Source: Actinomycetes bacterium
Lineage (GTDB): Bacteria > Actinomycetota > Acidimicrobiia > Acidimicrobiales > RAAP-2
Assembly (NCBI GenBank): GCA_021800645.1
Contig: JAJYYT010000008.1
Location: 1-16,330 of the forward strand
Length of the DNA: 16,330 bases
Direction of reading: 5' to 3'
Within the stretch, counting starts at the first letter, position 1, and every line of letters begins with the position of its first letter. A program made the translations under genes and the position numbers. Positions 6,720 through 12,470 of this stretch are shown one piece after another. The notes under the pieces were generated by a model. The model was not told where the DNA came from. It saw only the letters and a list, made by a program, of their open reading frames with translations, and did not search any database.

Positions 6720-7163
6720 GTGCGCGCGCTCGTCCAACGGGTGCAGCACGCGTCGGTCCGCGTCGGAGACGACCAGATCGGCACGATCGGGCCGGGCCTG
6801 TGCGTGTTCGTCGGGGTGACCCACACCGACGAGGGTTCACATGCCGAGCGGATGGCAGAGCGGCTGTGGAACCTCCGGATCTTCGAAGACGACCAGGGGC
6901 GCACCAAGCTCTCCGCCTGCGATCTCGGCCGTGAGGTGCTGGTCGTCAGCCAGTTCACGCTCTACGCCGACACGGCCAAGGGCAGGCGCCCGTCGTTCGT
7001 CCGCGCCGCTCCCCCCGAGCACGCCGAGCCGCTGGTCGACCTGCTCGTCGCGGCGCTGCGCCGGCTCGGTGCCACGGTCGCCACGGGACGCTTCCGCGCC
7101 ACGATGCGCGTGGAGCTGGAGAACGACGGCCCCTTCACGCTGCTCCTCGACAGCGGTGCGTGA
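6720..7163 (+). CDS. dtd: D-aminoacyl-tRNA deacylase
   Basis: A 147-residue DTD, which hydrolyses D-aminoacyl-tRNAs (and glycine mischarged on tRNA-Ala) to protect translation. The N-terminus [15 protein letters not shown] matches the family from the first residue, which is why GTG 6720 was chosen although the frame is open further upstream. The two signature motifs are present: SQFTLYAD (77-84, carrying the catalytic-site Thr80) and NDGPFT (135-140) with the Gly-cisPro pair that rejects L-amino acids. The segment before the second motif reads TGRFRATM, where relatives usually have FGA; the change is near, not in, the pocket. It is followed 43 bases later by the macro-domain gene on the same strand. 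Confidence 0.94.
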   Translation: MRALVQRVQHASVRVGDDQIGTIGPGLCVFVGVTHTDEGSHAERMAERLWNLRIFEDDQGRTKLSACDLGREVLVVSQFTLYADTAKGRRPSFVRAAPPEHAEPLVDLLVAALRRLGATVATGRFRATMRVELENDGPFTLLLDSGA

Positions 7164-7206
7164 AGGAGGGGTCCCGGCGCCCTCCCCGCAGGCCTACCGT
7201 GGCGCG

Positions 7207-7752
7207 GTGCGAGCACATGCGGTGGCTGTGGGCGACACGACGATCGAGCTGGTGCTCGGGAACATCGTCGAGCAGCCGGACGTGGACGCGCTGGTCAACG
7301 CGGCCAACGCCGCGCTGGCGCCGGGCGGCGGCGTCGCCGGAGCGATCCATCGGGCCGCGGGTCCGGGGCTCGCCGAGGAGTGCCGGCCGCTCGCGCCGAT
7401 CACTCCCGGTGAGGCGGTCATCACGGCTGGCCACCGGCTCGCGAACCGACACGTGATCCACTGTCTCGGTCCGGTGTTCGGAAGGGATCGACCCGCCGAC
7501 GAGCTGCTCGCAGCCTGCTACCGCAACGCCCTGGAGCTCGCCGACCGCCACGGGCTGCGATCCCTCGCCTTCCCGGCGATCTCGACCGGCGCGTTCGGCT
7601 ACCCGATGGACCAGGCCGCGGTGGTCGCCATCCGTTCGGTGCTCGAGACGATCAGGACGCTGGCGTCGGTCCGCACCGTGCGGTTCGTGCTGGCCGACGA
7701 CCTGTCCTTCCGCCTCCACGTCGCGGTGCTGGAGCGCCTCCTCGAGTCCTGA
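7207..7752 (+). CDS. Macro-domain ADP-ribose-binding hydrolase (MacroD type)
   Basis: A 181-residue stand-alone macro domain of the MacroD/YmdB type, which in characterised relatives removes the acetyl group from O-acetyl-ADP-ribose or ADP-ribose from acidic residues. Motifs in order: LGNIVEQPDVDALVNAANAAL (in two parts; NAAN at 31-34), GGGVAGAIH at 40-48, and the phosphate-binding loop STGAFGYP at 126-133. All match catalytically active members. Start GTG 7207 is provisional; GTG 7222 or 7228 would also fit and no ribosome site is close. It is convergent with pncA (38 bases between stops), so two adjacent genes act on NAD-derived metabolites. That link is inference. Confidence 0.88.
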   Translation: MRAHAVAVGDTTIELVLGNIVEQPDVDALVNAANAALAPGGGVAGAIHRAAGPGLAEECRPLAPITPGEAVITAGHRLANRHVIHCLGPVFGRDRPADELLAACYRNALELADRHGLRSLAFPAISTGAFGYPMDQAAVVAIRSVLETIRTLASVRTVRFVLADDLSFRLHVAVLERLLES

Positions 7753-7774
7753 GCCGGCATGTGGCTCTGGCAAG

Positions 7775-7791
7775 GATCCTCGCGGAGGATC
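7775..7791. terminator. Hairpin between convergent macro-domain and pncA genes
   Basis: GATCCTC (7775-7781) and GAGGATC (7785-7791) form a perfect 7-bp stem with a GCG loop. It lies 23 bases after the macro-gene stop and overlaps the pncA stop codon (7790-7792). No U-tract is present on either side. Confidence 0.45.
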
Positions 7792-8380
7792 AGACGAGCT
7801 CGACGCCCCGGCGGAGAAGCTCCTCGAGCGACTGCTCGCCCTTGGTGGGCTCGACCGGGCGGGTGGCGCGCGTCACGACAACGGTGTCGTAGCCGAGCCG
7901 CCGGGCGTCGATCGCCGTCTCCTTCACGCAGACATCCTGCGCCAGCCCGACCACGACGACCCGCGAGACCCCCCGTCGCTCCAGGATGTCCTGAAGGCCG
8001 GTGCGCTTCTCCAGACCGGTCGAGACGTCGCGCACGGTGAACCCCGAGTAGCCGTCCTCCTGACCGGTTCCCTTGCGCACGACCGGACCGACGACGTGGA
8101 GCGAGGGGTGCAGCTCGGCCCCCCAGGTGCCGACGACGCAGTGAACCGGCCAGATCCCACCGTCCTTCTTGAAATGGGGGGTGGACGGAGGATGCCAGTC
8201 CTGGGTGTAGACGACGAGCGCCCCGGCGGACCGAGCAGCTTCGACGAGGTCGTTGACCGGCGCGATCACCGAGTCCCCACCTTCGACGTAGAGGGCTCCT
8301 CTCGGATCGGCGAAGTCGTTCTGGACGTCGACCACGACCAGCGCGCTGGCGTCGTCGAAGCGAACCGCCGGTGTGCTCAC
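7790..8380 (-). CDS. pncA: Nicotinamidase (isochorismatase-like hydrolase)
   Basis: Nicotinamidase deamidates nicotinamide to nicotinate in NAD salvage. With GTG 8380 the product is 196 residues, normal for PncA. The Asp-Lys-Cys triad is present: Asp18 in VVVDVQNDF, Lys103 in VVRKGTG and Cys151 in GLAQDVCVKETAIDA. The metal site is Asp61 and His63 in TQDWHPP plus the second His in IWPVHCVVGTWGAELHP, a stretch diagnostic of nicotinamidases rather than other isochorismatase relatives. The residues around the Cys read AQDVCV where most PncA proteins have ATDYCV. An alternative GTG at 8407 would add nine residues from a duplicated 13-bp repeat; neither start has a good ribosome site. It is divergent from the NifX-like gene. 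Confidence 0.88.
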   Translation of the reverse strand: MSTPAVRFDDASALVVVDVQNDFADPRGALYVEGGDSVIAPVNDLVEAARSAGALVVYTQDWHPPSTPHFKKDGGIWPVHCVVGTWGAELHPSLHVVGPVVRKGTGQEDGYSGFTVRDVSTGLEKRTGLQDILERRGVSRVVVVGLAQDVCVKETAIDARRLGYDTVVVTRATRPVEPTKGEQSLEELLRRGVELV

Positions 8381-8383
8381 GGT

Positions 8384-8411
8384 CTCGCACACTTGTGCCT
8401 CGCACACTTGT
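8384..8411. repeat. 13-bp direct repeat at the pncA start
   Basis: CTCGCACACTTGT occurs at 8384-8396 and 8399-8411, a 15-base period. It lies just upstream of the preferred pncA start and would overlap its first codons if GTG 8407 is used. Confidence 0.7.
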
Positions 8412-8426
8412 AACGTGCAGCCGAGG

Positions 8427-8445
8427 GACGCCGGAACGCGGCGTC
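8427..8445. promoter_or_regulatory. Perfect dyad between divergent pncA and NifX-like genes
   Basis: GACGCCG (8427-8433) and CGGCGTC (8439-8445) form a perfect 7-bp inverted repeat with a 5-base centre. It lies between the starts at 8380/8407 and 8477, where no terminator is needed, so an operator for a dimeric regulator is the likelier reading. Confidence 0.45.
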
Positions 8446-8476
8446 ATCGTCTGGAGTCAAGAGAGGCGCAGTCGGC

Positions 8477-8827
8477 GTGATCGTGTGCGTGCCCGTGAAC
8501 AGTACCGGTGAGGTGGATCCGCGGTGGGGACGCGCCGCGCGCGTGGCCCTCGCCTCGGTCGAGGGTGGTGCCATCGCCGACTGGCAAGAGCACGACGTGC
8601 ACTGGGACTCCCTCCATGACGCAGGAGGGGAAGGCGCCCACCACGCCAGGGTCGCTCGCTTCCTCCGCGAGCACCGTGTCGCCCTGGTCGTCGCCGACCA
8701 CATGGGTGACGGCATGACCAGGATGCTCGGGACCATGCATGTGGGCGTCCACCTGGGCGCGGCCGGCGATGCCCGGCTCGCGGTGCTCACGGCGGCCGCC
8801 GTCCGCGAATCTCACGCGACCGGCTGA
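8477..8827 (+). CDS. NifX/NifB-type (dinitrogenase Fe-Mo cofactor biosynthesis) domain protein
   Basis: A 116-residue single-domain protein of the Nitro_FeMo-Co fold. Landmarks are the opening strand IVCVPVNSTGEVDPRWGRA, the middle LVVADHMGDGMTRML and the end MHVGVHLGAAGDARLAVL; all three blocks are typical of the small stand-alone members found widely outside nitrogen fixers. In NifX/NafY the domain binds iron-molybdenum cofactor precursors; for stand-alone homologues the ligand is mostly unknown. It starts at GTG 8477 with GAGAGG 10 bases upstream. There are no nif genes nearby, so a role in nitrogen fixation is not supported. Confidence 0.78.
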   Translation: MIVCVPVNSTGEVDPRWGRAARVALASVEGGAIADWQEHDVHWDSLHDAGGEGAHHARVARFLREHRVALVVADHMGDGMTRMLGTMHVGVHLGAAGDARLAVLTAAAVRESHATG

Positions 8828-8972
8828 CCGCACCCCCGACAGCCTCGCCGGCCCGTGGGGCCGAGCTCGGCGGGTTGGCCCTGACCGGGGCGAGCCCGTC
8901 GGAGTGCTCCGAGCCGGATCTGCGGCACAATGGTGCCGTGGGCGTCTGCTCCGAGAGGGCGAGGCCGGGGCG

Positions 8973-10295
8973 GTGAACACGCACTCGAGGGTGGTGACGG
9001 ACGCACGTGGCGTCGTGCTGGACGTGGAGCCGTCGTTCACCGGCATCCTGGGTTGGGCTCCTGGGCAGGTCGTGGGACGACGCCTCGGTGAGCTGGTGCA
9101 TCCCGAGGACCTGAAGCACGGCCTCCGGACGTGGACCCACGTCCTCCGCCGGCCCGAGGCGCGCACCTCCCCAGTGAGGATCCGATGTCGTCACCTCGAC
9201 GGCGGCTGGGTCTGGATGGACGTCTCCTACCGGAACGCTCTCGAGAGCCGTGGCGCCGTCCTCGTCGACATGGTCGACGTACGCCACGAAGTCGAGCTCT
9301 CGCAGCGCCTGGACGTCCGTGAGCAGCTGCTCACCCAGTTGGGTGAGCTCGCGGGCGCCGGCGCCTTCCACGCCGACCTTGCCGGTCGGGTCCTGTACGC
9401 GAGCCGGCGGCTCGAGGAGATGACCAGGGTGAGAGCGGCCGCGAGCCTCGCCGAGCAGCTCGCTCCCGTGCCGGTCAGCGAACGCCCCAGGCTCACCGCC
9501 GCAGTCCAGCGTGCGGCGGGCGGAGAGAGGACCGTTCTTTCGGTGGAGACGAGCGCCGGTCGCTGGCACATCTCCGTCTGGCCCGTCGTCGTGGCCACAG
9601 GCACGGTCAGCGGCGTGACCGGGTGCATCGAGGACGACGCTCTCGCAGACGGTTCGACATCGGCTTTCGCGTACGACCCGCTGACGGGCGCGCTCACTCG
9701 CGAGACGACGATGCGCGCCCTGGTCGACCTCGCCAGGCGCGAGGTGCTCGCCCCACCGGGCGCGATCCCAGCCGAGACCCGCCGCCGCGAGGACACCCTG
9801 GGGATCGCGTGCATCGTGGTGCGGCTTGGAGCGCTCGATCCCTTCACTGCACAGCACGGTCCCGATGCGCGCGACGAGCTCCTCAGCCTCGTCGCACTGC
9901 GCGTCAGGGACTCGGTGCGTTCGAGCGACATTCTCGGGCGCACGGCGGAGGACGAGCTCGCAGTGCTTTGCGCAAGGGTGCCCGGGCCGACAGCCGCCCT
10001 CTCGATCGCCCGAGCGATCCTGTCGCAGCTGAGCGAGCCCATGACGCTCAGTTCGGGGTTGACGCTCACGCTCCGGCCCGGCATCGGGGTGGGGTGGTCC
10101 CAACCGTCGACCGCGCAGCCCGAGCACATGCTCGCGAAGGCGCAGCGGGCAGCGGTGGAGTCAGCGAGCTCGGCGTCGCCCGAGCCGTTGCTCTCGACGC
10201 TCTACGCCCAACATCACGGACCTGCAGGCAGCGGCTCCCCGCCCGACCCCGCTGCGGTCGGTTCGCCGTCGGCCGCGAGCGGGCCATACGGCTGA
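8973..10295 (+). CDS. PAS-PAS sensor with degenerate GGDEF domain
   Basis: A 440-residue protein without visible membrane segments. Residues about 5-108 form a PAS domain (ILGWAPGQVVGRRLGELVHPEDL, in PAS_3 style, ending in a PAC-like RHLDGGWVWMDV). A second, weaker PAS spans about 120-225. A GGDEF domain follows from DPLTGALTR (235-243). At the active site the expected RxGGDEFAVL reads RTAEDELAVL (323-332), so both glycines are lost, while the I-site R-x-x-D (RSSD, 316-319) keeps its usual five-residue distance. It should not make c-di-GMP but may bind it. Start GTG 8973 is the first plausible one before the PAS fold; a short TCGGAG-TG-CTCCGA dyad lies upstream at 8899-8912. The last 60 residues are Ser/Ala/Pro-rich. 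Its 3' end overlaps the convergent thioesterase gene by 82 bases. Confidence 0.82.
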   Translation: MNTHSRVVTDARGVVLDVEPSFTGILGWAPGQVVGRRLGELVHPEDLKHGLRTWTHVLRRPEARTSPVRIRCRHLDGGWVWMDVSYRNALESRGAVLVDMVDVRHEVELSQRLDVREQLLTQLGELAGAGAFHADLAGRVLYASRRLEEMTRVRAAASLAEQLAPVPVSERPRLTAAVQRAAGGERTVLSVETSAGRWHISVWPVVVATGTVSGVTGCIEDDALADGSTSAFAYDPLTGALTRETTMRALVDLARREVLAPPGAIPAETRRREDTLGIACIVVRLGALDPFTAQHGPDARDELLSLVALRVRDSVRSSDILGRTAEDELAVLCARVPGPTAALSIARAILSQLSEPMTLSSGLTLTLRPGIGVGWSQPSTAQPEHMLAKAQRAAVESASSASPEPLLSTLYAQHHGPAGSGSPPDPAAVGSPSAASGPYG

Positions 10296-11023
10296 CGGCG
10301 CGCGGCACCAGGGCCGAGCTCGATCGCCGACGCGACGAGGACCCGTTCGCTCTTCCCGTGCTCGAGGAGCCACACGGACCACGCGTCGCCGTCTCGCTCG
10401 GAGACGAGCACCGGCTCGGCTGCCGGGTCGATCGGCGCATGGTGCTCGAGCAGCGCGACCGCCGCGTCCGAAGGACCGATGTCCACGGCGTCCTCGACCG
10501 CTGCCCACGCGATGGCGTTGTTGACGTGCCCCCACGCGTCGACGTCGCTGCGCCGGAGCGGCCAGGGCCGAGCGATCCGCAGGGCTGGCTCGTCGGGCGC
10601 TTCGAGCACGAGCTTCGCCGAAGCGTGCCTACCGTCGGCAGAAGCCCCGTAGACCGAGAAGAACCGCTCGTCGAGGCGGGCCGGGACCCCGGTCTTCGTG
10701 TCGACGGCGACCCAGATCGACACGGCGGTCACCTGGGCTCCCTCGGAGCCCGTCACGACCGTCGTGCGCTCAGCCCACCGGCTCGCGGTTGCCGAGCAGT
10801 ACGTCCCCAGCACCAGGTCTTCACCGAGCACTGGGAACCGGTCCACCTCCATGCGCGTGCGCCGAAGGACCCAGCCGATCGTCGAGGGAAGTGCGGCGTC
10901 CGCGGCGTCGTCCTCGGCCACGTCGTGGAGGTAGCGGGCGATCGAGTCGAGCCTGGCTCGGCGGTCCGCTCCGACGTCTGCCATCCGGACTCTGCGCCTA
11001 CCCTGGACGACCCTGCCGTGCAC
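10214..11023 (-). CDS. Acyl-ACP thioesterase (double hotdog)
   Basis: A FatA/FatB-type thioesterase that releases fatty acids from acyl carrier protein. The N-terminal hotdog opens with RRVRMADVGADRRARLD and SIARYLHDVAEDDA, the usual first helix of this family, and continues through RTRMEVDRFPVLGEDL. The second hotdog has the catalytic-region motif DVDAWGHVNNAIAW with the conserved Asp, His and Asn. Length with GTG 11023 is 269 residues, normal for actinobacterial members. ATG 11143 would add 40 residues of Pro-rich sequence without family resemblance, so it was not preferred, but no strong ribosome site decides it. groES lies upstream on the same strand; the 3' end overlaps the PAS-GGDEF gene. 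Confidence 0.85.
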   Translation of the reverse strand: MHGRVVQGRRRVRMADVGADRRARLDSIARYLHDVAEDDAADAALPSTIGWVLRRTRMEVDRFPVLGEDLVLGTYCSATASRWAERTTVVTGSEGAQVTAVSIWVAVDTKTGVPARLDERFFSVYGASADGRHASAKLVLEAPDEPALRIARPWPLRRSDVDAWGHVNNAIAWAAVEDAVDIGPSDAAVALLEHHAPIDPAAEPVLVSERDGDAWSVWLLEHGKSERVLVASAIELGPGAARRQPYGPLAADGEPTAAGSGGEPLPAGP

Positions 11024-11167
11024 GGGGAGCTCTGCGCGTTGGTCTTCGACGAGGAGCGCCGAGGGCGCGTCCGGCGGGTGTCGCGGAGGGACCGTCACCG
11101 AAAGAATCGTGTCGGGCCATACGGGGATATGCAAGGCCGGCATGGCGACTGCGCAGGCTCGTGCGAC

Positions 11168-11199
11168 GCCGGCACGGCTGGTGCGCTCAGGATGCCGGC
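11168..11199 (-). terminator. Hairpin over the groES stop codon
   Basis: GCCGGCA (11168-11174) and TGCCGGC (11193-11199) make a perfect 7-bp stem with an 18-base loop; the groES stop (11187-11189) is in the loop. It may attenuate read-through into the thioesterase gene. No U-tract. Confidence 0.3.
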
Positions 11200-11486
11200 C
11201 CTGCTGATGCGTCGTCCCGCAGGAGGGCGAGCAGCTCCGTCGCGTCGATCACCAGGTGCTCGACGCCGTCGACGCGGACCTCCGTGCCGGCATAGCGGGG
11301 ATAGAGCACTCGATCGCCAGGCTTGACCTTGATCAGCTCCTCGTCATCACCGATCGCCATCACGACGCCGCGCTGGGGCTTCTCCTTGGCGGTGTCGGGG
11401 ATGAGGAGGCCACCCGAGGTGACGCTCTCGTCCTCGAGCACCCGTACCAGCACTCGTGCGCCGAGCGGTTCCACACGTTCTTTCAT
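11187..11486 (-). CDS. groES: Co-chaperonin GroES (Hsp10)
   Basis: A 99-residue GroES, which caps the GroEL chamber during ATP-driven protein folding. The PLGARVLVRVLEDE opening, the mobile loop ESVTSGGLLIPDTAKEKPQ, the following RGVVMAIG, and the KPGDRVLYPRYAGTEV block are all standard. ATG 11486 was chosen; a GTG directly before it at 11489 is also possible. GAAGG lies about 8 bases upstream. No groEL is adjacent, which is common in actinobacteria that keep extra groEL copies elsewhere. The 128-base upstream region is strongly purine-rich on the coding strand, and no CIRCE (HrcA) inverted repeat is visible. Glutaredoxin and ArsR genes lie further upstream on the same strand. Confidence 0.93.
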   Translation of the reverse strand: MKERVEPLGARVLVRVLEDESVTSGGLLIPDTAKEKPQRGVVMAIGDDEELIKVKPGDRVLYPRYAGTEVRVDGVEHLVIDATELLALLRDDASAGPAS

Positions 11487-11617
11487 CACTGCCCCTTCTC
11501 TTCTTGGGGTTCGGCTCTTGTTCGTCCGTTGTTCTTCTGTTCGTCTCGGGTCCCGGCGGGCCCTTCCCTCTCTTCGAGTCTTCGCTCTTCAGTTGGTCTC
11601 AAGACACCCGCTCGCGT

Positions 11618-11881
11618 TCACGCGTGCGGGCGAAGGCCGAGGAGCCGGTCGATCTGGGGCTGGTCGAACCCGACCACGGGCCGGCCGTCGATCTCGATGA
11701 CCGGCACACCGATCCGACCGGTGCGGCGGACGAGATCGCTGGCCGCTTTCTGGTCTCGGGAGACATCGATCTCCTTGAAGGCCACTTGGCGGCTGCGGAG
11801 ATAGCCCTTGGCTCTCTGGCACCACGGGCAGGTCGGCGTCGTGAACACCAGCACGCGGTGCTTGGTCTGGGTGGCGGACAT
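11618..11881 (-). CDS. Glutaredoxin-like protein (CPWC)
   Basis: An 87-residue thioredoxin-fold protein of the glutaredoxin/NrdH/mycoredoxin kind. The dithiol active site is CPWC (18-21) in FTTPTCPWCQRAKGYL, followed by the FKEIDVSRD strand and the cis-proline segment GVPVIEIDG, then VVGFDQPQI near the C-terminus. It should be a cytosolic thiol-disulfide reductase; mycothiol or thioredoxin reductase could be the electron source, which cannot be told from sequence. The start ATG 11881 is firmly set by AGGAGG 7 bases upstream. It begins 16 bases after the ArsR-type regulator gene, so the pair is almost certainly one transcript. Confidence 0.9.
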   Translation of the reverse strand: MSATQTKHRVLVFTTPTCPWCQRAKGYLRSRQVAFKEIDVSRDQKAASDLVRRTGRIGVPVIEIDGRPVVGFDQPQIDRLLGLRPHA

Positions 11882-11897
11882 CAGCGATCCTCCTTGC

Positions 11898-12299
11898 TCA
11901 CTCCTCGGTGCTCACTGCTCGCTGCTCACTGCTCGGTGACTCCTCGCCGGGACGACGTGCGCCGGCACGGCGGTCGGCCACGATCTGGTGGACGATGTCG
12001 CACGCGTCTGCGATGCGCGGCTCGATGAGCCGGTAGTGCACGGTCGTCCCTTCTCGGCGGGCCGCAACCAGCCCCGCGTGCCGCAACACCGACAGGTGCT
12101 GACTGGCGTTGGGCAAGCTCATGCCGACCTGCTCCGCGAGGTCGCCCACGCAGCGCTCGGCGTTGCGCAGGGCACCGATCAGCTGGAGCCGCTTCGGGTC
12201 GGTGAGCACCTTGCACAGCTCCGCGTGCAGCCGGAACTCGGCGTCCTCTTGGGGCTGGAACACCCTCGTCGAAGTGGCTCGGCTCACAGCACCCAGCAT
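11898..12299 (-). CDS. ArsR-family winged-helix repressor
   Basis: A 133-residue ArsR/SmtB-type regulator. The winged helix spans about 25-95: LCKVLTDPKRLQLIGAL, then RCVGDLAEQVGMSLPNASQHLSVLRHAGL (recognition helix NASQHLSVL), then the wing ARREGTTVHYRL. The classical metal-binding ELCVCDL motif is only half present (ERCVGDL, Cys50); other cysteines are Cys29 and Cys100, the last in the C-terminal helix. A thiol or persulfide switch is therefore as likely as a metal sensor. The tail (115-133) is Ser/Glu-rich and encoded by short repeats of TGCTCACTGCTCG (11909-11921 and 11923-11935). The ATG at 12299 has no clear ribosome site and the GTG at 12287 is an alternative. It is divergent from the transporter pseudogene and drives the glutaredoxin gene. 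Confidence 0.87.
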   Translation of the reverse strand: MLGAVSRATSTRVFQPQEDAEFRLHAELCKVLTDPKRLQLIGALRNAERCVGDLAEQVGMSLPNASQHLSVLRHAGLVAARREGTTVHYRLIEPRIADACDIVHQIVADRRAGARRPGEESPSSEQRAVSTEE

Positions 12300-12320
12300 A
12301 GCAGTTACTTGCTTGCTTGC

Positions 12321-12343
12321 GCAGGCAGCTATCTATGGCCTGC
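12321..12343. promoter_or_regulatory. Dyad in the ArsR/transporter divergent region, candidate operator
   Basis: GCAGGC (12321-12326) and GCCTGC (12338-12343) form a perfect inverted repeat around an AT-rich centre AGCTATCTATG. A TATCTA hexamer inside it resembles a -10 box. It lies 22 bases upstream of the ArsR start and in front of the transporter, the position expected of an autoregulatory ArsR site. Confidence 0.45.
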
Positions 12344-12470
12344 ATCCGACGTCCGAGACGCTCCTGGAGGACCTCTGACCCTTGGGGGGGCGAGGGCGCT
12401 CCGTAGTGTCCTCAGCGAGCGGCAGCTGTGCCGGCTGCATGCGCGAAGTGGCTGATGCGGAGGGTGCGGG

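Noticed and set aside
8477..8827. Nitrogen-fixation gene cluster
   Set aside because: Only a single NifX/NifB-like domain is present; no nitrogenase or cofactor-assembly genes are in the window.
9623..11326. A 567-codon plus-strand frame spanning the GGDEF end, thioesterase and groES
   Set aside because: It is a shadow of three genes with clear motifs; the translated sequence is Arg-rich and featureless.
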